DNA of 45,548 nt, from the NCBI GenBank assembly GCA_021768985.1, contig JAETTR010000001.1, forward strand, positions 1 through 45,548, read 5' to 3'. Source of the stretch: Bacillota bacterium. Its GTDB lineage: Bacteria; Bacillota; Clostridia; Christensenellales; Borkfalkiaceae. Shown piece by piece: positions 28,332 to 36,780 of the stretch (the first letter of the stretch is position 1; each line of letters begins with the position of its first letter). The position numbers and the translations under genes are program-made. The notes under the pieces were generated by a model that made no database searches, was not told the DNA's origin, and saw only the letters and a list, made by a program, of their open reading frames with translations.

Positions 28332-29215
28332 TCATTGCAAAACCGAGGAAATCAATTCTTGTTCCAGTCTGCTTGCCGCGAAGCTCAACGGTCTGTCCGT
28401 CCGTTTGACAAGACAGATCGTGCGGTTCGGAATCTGCTCGATCAAATCGATTTTGCGGACGTTCTTCTTCCCCTCCAAAAAGAATTCCGGCACAAACCCG
28501 ACGCCGAGATTGTTCTCGATCATGGGCACGATCTGATCCATTGTCGCCACCTCGATATCGGGAGAAAACGCCAAGCCGTACTTGGAAAACTGCTCGGCAT
28601 AATAGTCGTATGTTTTCGTGTGTCCGAATCCCACGATCGGATAGGAAACGAGCTCCTTCAACGAAACTTTGCGGTCGCAAAGCGCGGAAAAAGCGTTGCC
28701 GCAAACGGCGATTTCGCGGAAGGATTTCAGCTCCGTTACGTCCAGCTTTTCCGTCCTGTCGAACGGCGTTACGATAATCGCAAAATCGACGAAGCCGTCG
28801 TTCAACGCGGCGAGCGCCTGCGTGGTCGTATAGTTGCCGACGCGCAATTTGATTTCTCCGTACTGCGCACGGAAATTTTTCAGCACGGGCAACAACAGCC
28901 CGTATAAGGCGGTTTCGCTTGTTCCGACAAAGATCGAGCCGCTTTGCATGTCTTTTTCGAGCATGATCTCCCGCTCCGCCAGACGGATATGCTCGTAGGC
29001 GATCCGGATATGCTGATACAGCTTTTCGCCCTCCGCCGTCAATTCCACCTTCCTCTTCGAACGGTAAACAGCGTGCAGCCAAGTTGCTCTTCGAGCGTTT
29101 TGACCGTTCTCGTAACGTTGGGCTGATTGGCGTAAAGCTTTTCCGCGGCGACCGTAAAGCTCCTGTATTTCGCGACGAAATAAAACACCTTGTAGTATTC
29201 GAAGCTGACGTCCAT
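28332..29215 (-). pseudogene. LysR-family regulator broken by a one-base frameshift
   Basis: The natural start is the ATG at 29215 (AGGA upstream): MDVSFEYYKVFYFVAKYRSF leads into a LysR HTH (VAAEKLYANQPNVTRTVKTLEEQLGCTLF). That frame stops at a TGA (29041-29039) after 58 residues. The rest of the gene, RSKRKVELTAEGEKLYQHI through the two-lobed LysR effector domain (GTSETALYGLLLPVLKNFR, VGFGHTKTY) to the stop at 28332, is in the next frame. Comparison with the usual LysR junction (LFTRSKR) points to loss of one C from a CCC run at about 29063. The repaired gene would be 885 bases, 294 residues, the usual length. It is divergent from the MATE gene at 29326, which it would be expected to control. 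Either a real pseudogene or a sequencing/assembly error. Confidence 0.88.
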
Positions 29216-29255
29216 AATATATTCCTATGATATAAATATTATATGATATATATAT

Positions 29256-29284
29256 TTTACATATCGTTTGTAAAACAGTATAAT
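29256..29284 (+). promoter_or_regulatory. Sigma-A promoter of the second MATE gene
   Basis: TTTACA (29256-29261), 17-bp spacer, TATAAT (29279-29284). The AT-rich region 29221-29260 between it and lysR contains short dyads suitable for a LysR-type regulator. Confidence 0.78.
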
Positions 29285-29325
29285 AGCATACGGCAAAAAA
29301 GTCAAGGGATCGGGAAAGAATCGGT

Positions 29326-30678
29326 ATGGCGAAAGATCTGACCGTGGGAAAACCGTCGAGCGTATTATGGAAGTTTTGTCTGCCGCTGTTCGGAAGCATA
29401 ATTTTTCAGCAGCTGTACAATCTTGCCGACAGCTTCGTCGCGGGGAAATTCGGAGACGAAAACGCGCTTGCGGCTATCGGAAACAGCTATGAAATCACGC
29501 TGATTCTGATCGCGTTTGCGTTCGGCTGCCAGATCGGCGGTTCGGTGATCGTGGCGCGGTTGTTCGGCGCAAAGAAGAACGGGGAAATGAAAACCGCCGT
29601 ATTCACGACGCTCATCGCAAGCGCCGTGTTATGCGTCGTGCTGATGGTTGCGGGGCTGTTGGCGACGAACGCGCTTTTGCGCGTGATCAACACGCCCGCG
29701 GAGGTGATCGACGCCTCGGCGTTGTATTTGCGGATCTATCTCTTCGGCTTACCCTTCGTGTTTCTGTACAACGTCGCGTCCGGTATCTTTGCGGGGTTGG
29801 GAGATTCCCGCACGCCGTTCGTCTTTCTCGCCTGCTCCTCGGTCGCCAACATCGGCATGGATATCGGATTCGCCTTCGCATTCGCCGACGTCGTCTGCGG
29901 CGTGGCGTGGGCGACTTTCATCTGTCAGGGGATCAGCTGCGTGCTTGCGCTGTTATGGCTGATCCTGAAACTGAAAAAAATTCCGTCCGAGGAAAAAGGA
30001 ACGCTCTTTTCCGTTCGGTTGCTGAAAGAGATCGCCTACGTGGCGATTCCGAGCATTTTACAGCAGAGCTTTATTTCCGTCGGGAATATCGTGATTCAGG
30101 GAGTCATCAACACCTTCGGCACGAGCGTGATGGCGGGGTATACCGCGGCGGTGAAGCTAAACAACCTCGTGATCACTTCGCTCACCACCCTCGCGAACGG
30201 TATCTCCAATTTCACCTCGCAAAATCTCGGAGCCGACAAACCGGAGCGCGTGAAGAGCGGATTTCTCGCGGGATTAAAAATGATCTGGATCATTTGCGTT
30301 CCCTTTATTCTCGTTTACTGCTTCGCGGGCGGATACGCGGTTTCCGTGTTTATCAATCACCCCACCGAAACGGCGATCCGAACGGGCAAGACGTTTCTGC
30401 TGATCGTCTCCCCTTTTTATCCGATCGTTTCCGCAAAGCTCGTCGCGGACGGCGTTTTGCGGGGATCGAAAATGATGATCCGGTTTATGATCTCGACGTT
30501 CACCGATCTCGCCCTGCGGGTAGCGCTCGCGATCCTTTTGTCCGCGCCCTTCGGAACGGCGGGCATCTGGAGCGCGTGGCCGATCGGCTGGACGGCGGCG
30601 ACGATCCTCTCTCTGGCGTTTTACCGTACGGGAATCCTGTACAAATCTCCGACCGTCTCCCGCAAAAAGGACGCCTGA
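29326..30678 (+). CDS. MATE-family efflux transporter (second)
   Basis: A 450-residue MATE transporter with twelve predicted membrane helices and the family features LPLFGSIIFQQLYNLADSFVAGKF in the first half and SILQQSFISVGNIVIQGVINTFG in the second. It differs strongly from the MATE protein at 13952-15292. It exports cationic drugs or metabolites in exchange for Na+ or H+. The SD is weak (GGGA about 14 bases before the ATG). Its divergent LysR-type regulator is frameshifted, so it may be expressed constitutively or no longer induced. A terminator shared with dinB follows. Confidence 0.93.
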   Translation: MAKDLTVGKPSSVLWKFCLPLFGSIIFQQLYNLADSFVAGKFGDENALAAIGNSYEITLILIAFAFGCQIGGSVIVARLFGAKKNGEMKTAVFTTLIASAVLCVVLMVAGLLATNALLRVINTPAEVIDASALYLRIYLFGLPFVFLYNVASGIFAGLGDSRTPFVFLACSSVANIGMDIGFAFAFADVVCGVAWATFICQGISCVLALLWLILKLKKIPSEEKGTLFSVRLLKEIAYVAIPSILQQSFISVGNIVIQGVINTFGTSVMAGYTAAVKLNNLVITSLTTLANGISNFTSQNLGADKPERVKSGFLAGLKMIWIICVPFILVYCFAGGYAVSVFINHPTETAIRTGKTFLLIVSPFYPIVSAKLVADGVLRGSKMMIRFMISTFTDLALRVALAILLSAPFGTAGIWSAWPIGWTAATILSLAFYRTGILYKSPTVSRKKDA

Positions 30679-30685
30679 CGGCAAC

Positions 30686-30725
30686 ATGCAAAGACCGCCT
30701 TGCACAAGCAAGGCGGTCTTTGCAT
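30686..30725. terminator. Bidirectional terminator between the MATE and dinB genes
   Basis: A perfect 18-bp stem (30686-30703 with 30708-30725) with an ACAA loop, directly after the MATE stop and before the dinB stop. Confidence 0.85.
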
Positions 30726-30731
30726 GCGGAC

Positions 30732-31952
30732 TCACGCTTTCGGCAACGGAGCCTGCCTGCCGTTTTTATGTTCGGGAAGCTTGGTTTCCCCCAGCAATAC
30801 CGCGGGTCGGATCGCGCCATCGCCGAACTTGCCCTTGATCTTATCGAGCGCTTCCTCCACCCGCCGCTGTTTCTCGTCCGTTTCGCCGAACAGCGAGAGC
30901 TGGCGCGGCGCTTCGACGCTTTCCAGATGAATCGCGCTCACCGTCAGCGCGCGGATCTTCCGTTTCCACTGATACCGCTTGCGCAAAATATCCAGACTCG
31001 CCGCCGCCAGAACCGCCGCGCTCTGCGTCGGCGTTTCCAGCTTCTCCTGCCACGATTCAAACGCCAACCCGTTGTCCCGCACGGTGACCTGCACGCCGTT
31101 CGCCTGCAATTTCAACAGCCGGAGCTTCTGCCCGATCTCCTGCGTGAGCGCCACGAGCACCGCCCGCGCCTCTTCGAGATCGGAAAGGTCCGCCACGCAG
31201 GTGACGCCGTGCCCCACCTGCTTCGCCTGCTCCTCCTCGCCGTATCGGGAAACGGGCGTATCGTCCAGACCGTTGGCGTTCTGCCACAGCTTGCCGCCGT
31301 TTTTTCCGAATTGCTTTTCCAGGAATTCCCGCTTGCAATGCGCAAGCTCGCCGATCGTGCGAATCCCGAAGCTCTTCAATTTCTCCGTCGTCGCGCGCCC
31401 GCAGTAAATCAGATCGGAACAGGGCAACCGCCACACCTTTTCGCGGAAGTTCTCCCGCGTGATCTCGGTGACCGCGTCCGGCTTTTTCAGATCGGAACCG
31501 AGCTTGGCGAACACCTTGTTAAAGGAAACCCCCACGCTGACGGTGATGCCGATCTCCCGTTTGACGGTTTCGCGCAGCTCTTCGGCAATTTGCAGGGACG
31601 GTTTGTTACAGCGGGTCACGTCCAGCCAGCACTCGTCCAACCCGTACGGCTCCACGAAATCGGTATACCGCCCGTAAATCTCGTGTAACCGTTTGGAAAA
31701 CTTCGCGTAAATATCGTGATGCGGCGGCACGATCACCAGATCGGGGCAGAGCGCCTTGGCTTGCCGGTTCGTCATGCCCGTCTTGATTCCCGTCCGCTTG
31801 GCGAGCTCCGACTTTGCCAGCACGATGCCGTGCCGATCCTCCGCCGATCCGCACACCGCAACCGCCCTGCCCTTCAATTCGGGATGAAGCACGCACTCCA
31901 CCGAAGCGTAAAACGCGTTCGCGTCGCTGTGCAAAATCTTTCTCTCCGCCAC
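30732..31952 (-). CDS. dinB: Y-family DNA polymerase IV (DinB-like)
   Basis: A 406-residue translesion polymerase. The metal ligands are Asp10 (HSDANAFYASVEC) and the Asp-Glu pair in YGLDECWLDVT (near residue 104; the usual motif is SIDEAYLD, so the Cys-Trp is a variant seen in some Firmicutes). The helix-hairpin-helix thumb is around IYCGRATTEKLKSFGIRTIGEL, and a little-finger domain follows. A beta-clamp motif QLSLF is at residues 351-355. The start is GTG at 31952, preceded by GGAGGGG. A LexA box overlaps the promoter, so it is SOS-induced. It copies damaged DNA with low fidelity. Confidence 0.93.
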   Translation of the reverse strand: MAERKILHSDANAFYASVECVLHPELKGRAVAVCGSAEDRHGIVLAKSELAKRTGIKTGMTNRQAKALCPDLVIVPPHHDIYAKFSKRLHEIYGRYTDFVEPYGLDECWLDVTRCNKPSLQIAEELRETVKREIGITVSVGVSFNKVFAKLGSDLKKPDAVTEITRENFREKVWRLPCSDLIYCGRATTEKLKSFGIRTIGELAHCKREFLEKQFGKNGGKLWQNANGLDDTPVSRYGEEEQAKQVGHGVTCVADLSDLEEARAVLVALTQEIGQKLRLLKLQANGVQVTVRDNGLAFESWQEKLETPTQSAAVLAAASLDILRKRYQWKRKIRALTVSAIHLESVEAPRQLSLFGETDEKQRRVEEALDKIKGKFGDGAIRPAVLLGETKLPEHKNGRQAPLPKA

Positions 31953-31972
31953 GACCCCCCTCCTTCTTTTCT

Positions 31973-32002
31973 ATTATACTTCGAACGTTTGTTCCCTGTC
32001 AA
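31973..32002 (-). promoter_or_regulatory. Sigma-A promoter of dinB
   Basis: Minus-strand TTGACA (32002-31997), 18-bp spacer, TATAAT (31978-31973). The LexA box lies within the spacer. Confidence 0.85.
31982..31995. promoter_or_regulatory. LexA (SOS) box of dinB
   Basis: CGAACGTTTGTTCC matches the Gram-positive LexA consensus CGAACNNNNGTTCG/C, with only the last base different. It lies between -35 and -10, so LexA blocks polymerase until RecA is activated. Confidence 0.85.
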
Positions 32003-32077
32003 GCGTCGGACTGCGAAATTCGTCGGGTTTTGAAAGATAATTTTTTCCATTCCGTGCAACTATTTTTCAATTTAGTC

Positions 32078-32105
32078 TTGATTTTTTCGGAATATCAGGT
32101 ATAAT
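32078..32105 (+). promoter_or_regulatory. Sigma-A promoter of the EF-G paralogue
   Basis: TTGATT (32078-32083), 16-bp spacer, TATAAT (32100-32105). Confidence 0.7.
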
Positions 32106-32139
32106 AAAAGAAACGGTTTTAAATTAAGGGAGAAAAATT

Positions 32140-34182
32140 ATGAGTATTTCGGCAAAGGACATTCGAAACATTGCGATCGTCGGACACAGCGGCGAGGGCA
32201 AAACGACGCTTACGGAAGCCATGCTGTTCAACGGCGGCTCGATCGAGCGCATGGGCAGAACGGACAACGGCACCACCGTTTCCGATTTCGACGAACAGGA
32301 AATCGCGCGGAAGATGTCCGTTTCCCTCTCCATTGCGTACACGACCTGGGGCGGCGTGAAATTAAATTTGTTGGACGTGCCCGGATTTTACGACTTCGAA
32401 GGCGAGTTCAACGAAGCCATGCGCGCGTGCGGCGGCGCGCTCGTCGTGACGGGCGCGGGCGGAAACGTCACCGTGGGCGCGGAGAAGGCGATCACCCAGT
32501 GTCTGCGCGCCAAAAAGCCGCTGATCGTATTCATCAACGGCATGGACAAAGACAACGCCGATTATCACGGCACCGTGCGGGCGTTGCAGGAAAAATATCA
32601 CGGCAAGATCGCCCCTATACAGATCCCTTTGATGGAAGGGAACAAAATGACGGGCGTCGCGAACGCGCTGACGGGAAAGGCGTACCGCTTTACGGGCGTG
32701 GGTCCCGAAGAAATTCCCGTTCCCGAGGAGTACAAGCGCGATCTGGAAACCATGCAGTATTCACTGATGGAGACGGCGGCGGAAAACGACGACGTACTGC
32801 TCGAAAAATACTTCGAGGACGGGTTTCTCTCCCGCGAGGACACCATTCACGGAATCCGCAAGGGCATTTTCTCGATCAACGTCATTCCCGTCATGGCGGG
32901 AAGCGCGTTGCAGAATAAGGGCGTCATCAACCTGATGAACGAAATCGTGAAATATATGCCCGAAGCGGCGGAGCGCAAAGAGCTCCCCGCCACCGATCTT
33001 TTAAAAGACGCCGTCGTGGGCGTCGCGTGCGAAGAAAACGCGCCCCTTGCGGCACAGGTGTTCAAGACGGCGGTAGATCCCTTCGTGGGAAAGATGAATT
33101 ATCTGCGCGTGTGCCGCGGCACCCTGCAGACGGGCATGACGGTGCTCAACCCCAACACGAACACGACCGAGCGCATCAACGCCGTGTACCTCGTGAAGGG
33201 CAAAAAGCTCGAAGCCGTTTCCGCGATCGGCGCGGGCGACATCGGCGCGGTCTCCAAGCTGACGGACACCGGTACGGGCGACACCCTCTGCGCGGAGGAC
33301 GCGCCCGTGAAATTCGACCCCATTCTCTTCCCCAAGCCCGTCCTGAACATGGCGGTGTACGCCGCCGTGCGCGGAACGGAAGACAAGGTGTTCGGCGGTC
33401 TCGCCCGCCTTGCCGAAGAGGACAAGAGCTTTGCGGTCACCAAGAATCCCGGCACGGGCGAAACGCTCGTGGGCGGACAGGGCGAAGTTCATCTGGAAGT
33501 CATTAAAAAGAAGCTGAAATCCAAATTCGGCGCGGAAGCGGACTTCCGCACCCCCGCAGTGGCGTATAAGGAGACGATCCGCAAGACGGCAAACGCCGAA
33601 GGAAAATACAAAAAGCAGACGGGCGGTCACGGACAGTACGGGCATTGCAAAATGCGCTTCGAGCCCTGCGAGAAAGACTTCGAATTTGCCGAAGAGGTCG
33701 TCGGCGGCGCGGTGCCCAAGCAGTATATCCCCGCCGTGGAAAAGGGTATTATCGAATGCCTGCCCAACGGCGTGCTCGCGGGATACCCCGTGATCCGCGT
33801 AAAGGCGGTGCTCTACGACGGAAGCTACCACGACGTGGACTCTTCGGAAGCGGCGTTCAAGGCGGCGGCGGAAATCGCCTTCAAAGAGGGAATCAAGAAC
33901 GCCTCGCCCGTATTGCTGGAACCCATTTCGCGGCTTCGCATCGCCGTGCCCGAACAGTTCGTCGGCGACGTCATGGGCGATCTGAACAAGCGCAGAGGCA
34001 GAATTATCGGCATGGACGCGCAGGACGACTTGCAGGTGGTCACCGCGGAAGCGCCGCAGGGCGAACTGCTGACGTACGCGACCTCGTTACGGTCCATGAC
34101 GCAGGGGCGCGGCAAATTCACCGAAACCTTCGCCCGCTACGAGCAAGCGCCCGATTCGGTATTGCAGGGATTAAAGAAATAA
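32140..34182 (+). CDS. Elongation factor G-like paralogue with degenerate GTPase motifs
   Basis: A 680-residue protein with the complete EF-G domain order (G, II, III, IV, V; GDVMGDLNKRRGRIIGMD is the domain V signature). In the G domain the P-loop is GHSGEGKT (15-22) instead of GHIDAGKT, G3 is DVPGF (79-83) where the catalytic His of DTPGH is Phe, and G4 is NGMD (133-136) where the guanine-contacting Lys of NKMD is Gly. Loss of the His is, as I recall, normal for this EF-G-like subfamily (EF-G2-type), but loss of the G4 Lys is extra. Its GTPase role may be weak or altered, and it is not the primary translocase. AAGGGAG lies seven bases before the ATG. It is monocistronic, between its own promoter and the terminator at 34195. 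Confidence 0.92.
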   Translation: MSISAKDIRNIAIVGHSGEGKTTLTEAMLFNGGSIERMGRTDNGTTVSDFDEQEIARKMSVSLSIAYTTWGGVKLNLLDVPGFYDFEGEFNEAMRACGGALVVTGAGGNVTVGAEKAITQCLRAKKPLIVFINGMDKDNADYHGTVRALQEKYHGKIAPIQIPLMEGNKMTGVANALTGKAYRFTGVGPEEIPVPEEYKRDLETMQYSLMETAAENDDVLLEKYFEDGFLSREDTIHGIRKGIFSINVIPVMAGSALQNKGVINLMNEIVKYMPEAAERKELPATDLLKDAVVGVACEENAPLAAQVFKTAVDPFVGKMNYLRVCRGTLQTGMTVLNPNTNTTERINAVYLVKGKKLEAVSAIGAGDIGAVSKLTDTGTGDTLCAEDAPVKFDPILFPKPVLNMAVYAAVRGTEDKVFGGLARLAEEDKSFAVTKNPGTGETLVGGQGEVHLEVIKKKLKSKFGAEADFRTPAVAYKETIRKTANAEGKYKKQTGGHGQYGHCKMRFEPCEKDFEFAEEVVGGAVPKQYIPAVEKGIIECLPNGVLAGYPVIRVKAVLYDGSYHDVDSSEAAFKAAAEIAFKEGIKNASPVLLEPISRLRIAVPEQFVGDVMGDLNKRRGRIIGMDAQDDLQVVTAEAPQGELLTYATSLRSMTQGRGKFTETFARYEQAPDSVLQGLKK

Positions 34183-34194
34183 AACAAAAGAAGA

Positions 34195-34229
34195 AACGGC
34201 GCGGACTTTCGTCCGCGCCGTTATTTTCA
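34195..34229 (+). terminator. Terminator of the EF-G paralogue
   Basis: A perfect 12-bp GC-rich stem (34195-34206 with 34211-34222), loop TTTC, then ATTTTCA. Confidence 0.88.
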
Positions 34230-34238
34230 TTGTCGCGA

Positions 34239-35810
34239 TTAGTGCGTAAGCAGGAAAGTCGCGAGGAAGAACGCCGCAAGAACCCAGGTGACGACCGAAA
34301 TCGTTTTCACCTTGCCCGTGCAAACTCTTACGATCACGCTGGAGATAATCCCGATACCGATACCGTAGGAGATTTCGTAACCGAACGCCATAACTGCAAT
34401 CGTCAGGAATGCGGGAAGCGCCGCCGCAGGATCCGTCCACTCGATATTGACAACGGTGCTCATCATCAATACGCCGACCCAAATAAGCGCCGTAGCCGTC
34501 GCAGCCGAAGGAATCAGTTGCGCAAGAGGGCTGAAGAACATTGCAACGATAAAGCAGAGCCCCGTCACGAGCGCGGTGAAGCCCGTCTTGCCGCCCGCCG
34601 CAACGCCTGCGGAAGATTCCACGAACGTGGTAACGGTGGAAGTACCCGCAATTGCACCCGAACAGGTCGCGATCGCGTCGGAAAGCATGCACTTGTTCAT
34701 GTTCAGAGGGTTGCCGTCCTTATCGAGCAAACCGCCCTTCGAGCATGCGCCGTACAGCGTACCGAGCGTATCGAACATGTCAAGCATACACAGCGAAAGC
34801 GCGGAGGTTACGAGAAGAAGGATAAGCGAACCGACCGTGTTCCCCTCGATCCCGAGATAACCATTGAAATTGAAGCCTTCATAGAATACTTTACCTGCGG
34901 ATTCCTTTCCCCACGCGCCGAACGCGTCAAAAGGATTGCTGATGGAAATGGACTGGAAGATCGACTTGCAAGCTTCGTTTCCGCAAGCAACGCCGAGCCC
35001 CGCCAAAATGTAATAAAGCACGGAAGAACCGAGGATTCCCCAAAGGATCGAACCTTTTACTTTCTTCTTCGTCATAACCGCAATCGCGATTACGCCGAGA
35101 ATCGCGACGAGTGCGGGAAGCATACCGCCGACCGTACCTCCGTTATACGTAGCGAACGCCGCATCTTTGCTTAAAACGTTAAAGGAAACGAGATTCACCA
35201 AAGTAGACGCATTGTCCACGATTACGCCTGCGTTCTGCAAACCGATAAACGCAATGAACAGCCCGAGACCGACGTTAATCGCCTTTCTCACTTCGTCCGG
35301 AATCGCTTTGAAAATGTACTTTCTTGCGCCCGTAACGGTAAGGATGACGAAAATGATGCCGTCGAGTAACGTAAACACCATAGCGTTCGCATACGACAAT
35401 CCGCCGAGTCCGACCAGGTTAAACACAACGAACGCGTTTACGCCCATACCGGAAGCCTGCGCCAAAGGCATTCTCGCGAGCAACGCCATGAGAAGCGTGC
35501 CCACAATCGCGCCGAGCGCAGTCGCTATGTACATTCCTCCGAACGAAAGTCCGGGGATCGTAGAAAACATACCCGGGTTCACGATAAGAATGTAAACCAT
35601 CGCCATGAAGGTCGTCAGACCGGCGATAATTTCCGTCTTGTAGTTCGATCCGCTCTTCGAAATCCCGAAGAAATTGTCCACTTTCCCCCAAAATCCCTTA
35701 TGCGGACTTGCCGCAGCGGCTTCAGCCGCTGCGGGTTGAGAATTCTCAACCGCTTCGCTCGTCTGCTCGGAGGTTTCGGGTTCATGGAGATCTTTGTTCT
35801 CTTCTTCCAT
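34239..35810 (-). CDS. NCS2-family purine permease (AzgA/PbuG type)
   Basis: A 523-residue nucleobase transporter with about thirteen membrane helices. The first 35 residues are a hydrophilic Glu/Ala-rich tail. Family motifs are FFGISKSGSNYKTEIIAGLTTF (45-66), MPLAQASGMGVNAFVVF (near 115), DMFDTLGTLYG and TFVESSAGVAAGGKTG, typical of the AzgA branch, which imports hypoxanthine, guanine or adenine with protons. Base composition is more A/T-rich than its neighbours and codon choice looks different, which fits either high expression or recent acquisition. GAGGTG precedes the ATG at 35810. The promoter at 35840-35868 leaves a leader of only about 25 bases, so no purine riboswitch fits. Confidence 0.94.
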   Translation of the reverse strand: MEEENKDLHEPETSEQTSEAVENSQPAAAEAAAASPHKGFWGKVDNFFGISKSGSNYKTEIIAGLTTFMAMVYILIVNPGMFSTIPGLSFGGMYIATALGAIVGTLLMALLARMPLAQASGMGVNAFVVFNLVGLGGLSYANAMVFTLLDGIIFVILTVTGARKYIFKAIPDEVRKAINVGLGLFIAFIGLQNAGVIVDNASTLVNLVSFNVLSKDAAFATYNGGTVGGMLPALVAILGVIAIAVMTKKKVKGSILWGILGSSVLYYILAGLGVACGNEACKSIFQSISISNPFDAFGAWGKESAGKVFYEGFNFNGYLGIEGNTVGSLILLLVTSALSLCMLDMFDTLGTLYGACSKGGLLDKDGNPLNMNKCMLSDAIATCSGAIAGTSTVTTFVESSAGVAAGGKTGFTALVTGLCFIVAMFFSPLAQLIPSAATATALIWVGVLMMSTVVNIEWTDPAAALPAFLTIAVMAFGYEISYGIGIGIISSVIVRVCTGKVKTISVVTWVLAAFFLATFLLTH

Positions 35811-35839
35811 ATTCCACCTCTTTTGTTTTTGATAGGGTG

Positions 35840-35868
35840 ATTATATCATGTTTTTGACGGATTGTAAA
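35840..35868 (-). promoter_or_regulatory. Sigma-A promoter of the NCS2 permease
   Basis: Minus-strand TTTACA (35868-35863), 17-bp spacer, TATAAT (35845-35840). Confidence 0.82.
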
Positions 35869-35905
35869 GAATTACGTGACGATTCCGTGAAAAAAATTCC
35901 GCTTT

Positions 35906-36745
35906 TTATTTTTCCTCTTGCGAATCGTCCGCTTTCTCCTTCTTTTTGCGCTTCATCCGGCTCACGCTCTCGCGGGCGAGCTCGACGGACTCGGGATGAT
36001 TGCGGGATTTCAGATGCGGGAACGCATTCAGCAGGCGGGCGGGCATTTTTGCGGCGATCGCGTCGATCGCGCGCTCCCGCTTCTCCGAGAGCGTTTCTTT
36101 GACGGCGGCGAAACCCGCCTCCGCTTTCAGCGTGACGTTCGCGACCTTTTCGCCGATAAAGTCCGAGCCGACGCGCATTTTTTTCGCGACTTCGTCGAGC
36201 TCCTTCAGCTTGCGGTTGAGCTTCAACACCTGCATGATTGTCACGACGAGATCGGCAATCATGGCGGCGGCGCACAGCCCCACGAGCACGTCGCCCGCGA
36301 TTTCGCCGAACAGCCCCGCGAACCAACGCACGGCGGGGTGCACGACCTCGACCACGGCGAGCACGGCGATCCCCCAGAGCAGAGAAAATTCGAAACAGAT
36401 ATACCCCTTTACGTTGAACTTACGCCCCGAATAATCCCACCACTTGTTGTGGAAAAAGGTTTCGAGCGCCCAACCCGTCACGAATTCGATCAGGGTGGGC
36501 AGGGCGATCCCCACGAGGAGCACGAGCCACGGCTTTTCCACCCATTCGCCGAGCAGGAGCAAAATGACGACCACGCCCGTGCCGTAGATCGGGCAGACGG
36601 GTCCGTTCAGAAATCCGCGGTTTACGAACTTTCCCATCGTAATCGCGTGAAAGGCGACTTCGGTCACCCAGCCCAAAAAGGAATAGAGGAAGAAATACGC
36701 GAACACCTCGTACAGCGTCAGCGTGTTGATCAGAACTTGTTGCAT
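35906..36745 (-). CDS. CmpB-type (PF06541-like) membrane protein, putative ABC transporter permease
   Basis: A 279-residue membrane protein with about five helices in its first 150 residues. The motif-rich core (FFLYSFLGWVTEVAFHAI, FVNRGFLNGPVCPIYGTGVV, ALETFFHNKWWDYSGRKFNVKGYICFEFSLLWG) is characteristic of the PF06541 family, annotated as putative ABC transporter permease though its partner is rarely known. Residues 175-279 are a charged cytosolic helical tail, ending with a Lys/Glu-rich segment. AAGGAG precedes the ATG at 36745. The gene follows the asparaginase by 35 bp in one operon, and there is no ATPase gene nearby. Confidence 0.85.
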   Translation of the reverse strand: MQQVLINTLTLYEVFAYFFLYSFLGWVTEVAFHAITMGKFVNRGFLNGPVCPIYGTGVVVILLLLGEWVEKPWLVLLVGIALPTLIEFVTGWALETFFHNKWWDYSGRKFNVKGYICFEFSLLWGIAVLAVVEVVHPAVRWFAGLFGEIAGDVLVGLCAAAMIADLVVTIMQVLKLNRKLKELDEVAKKMRVGSDFIGEKVANVTLKAEAGFAAVKETLSEKRERAIDAIAAKMPARLLNAFPHLKSRNHPESVELARESVSRMKRKKKEKADDSQEEK

Positions 36746-36780
36746 ACCTTTCTCCTTGGTAAACGCCGCGAAAACGCGCC

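Noticed and set aside
28332..29399. Continuous 355-codon LysR frame with start at 29399
   Set aside because: Its first 100 residues do not match LysR and run through the divergent promoter and into the MATE coding start. The true start is at 29215 with a frameshift.
35811..35840. Purine riboswitch before the NCS2 permease
   Set aside because: The leader between the -10 box and the ATG is only about 30 bases, too short for an aptamer.
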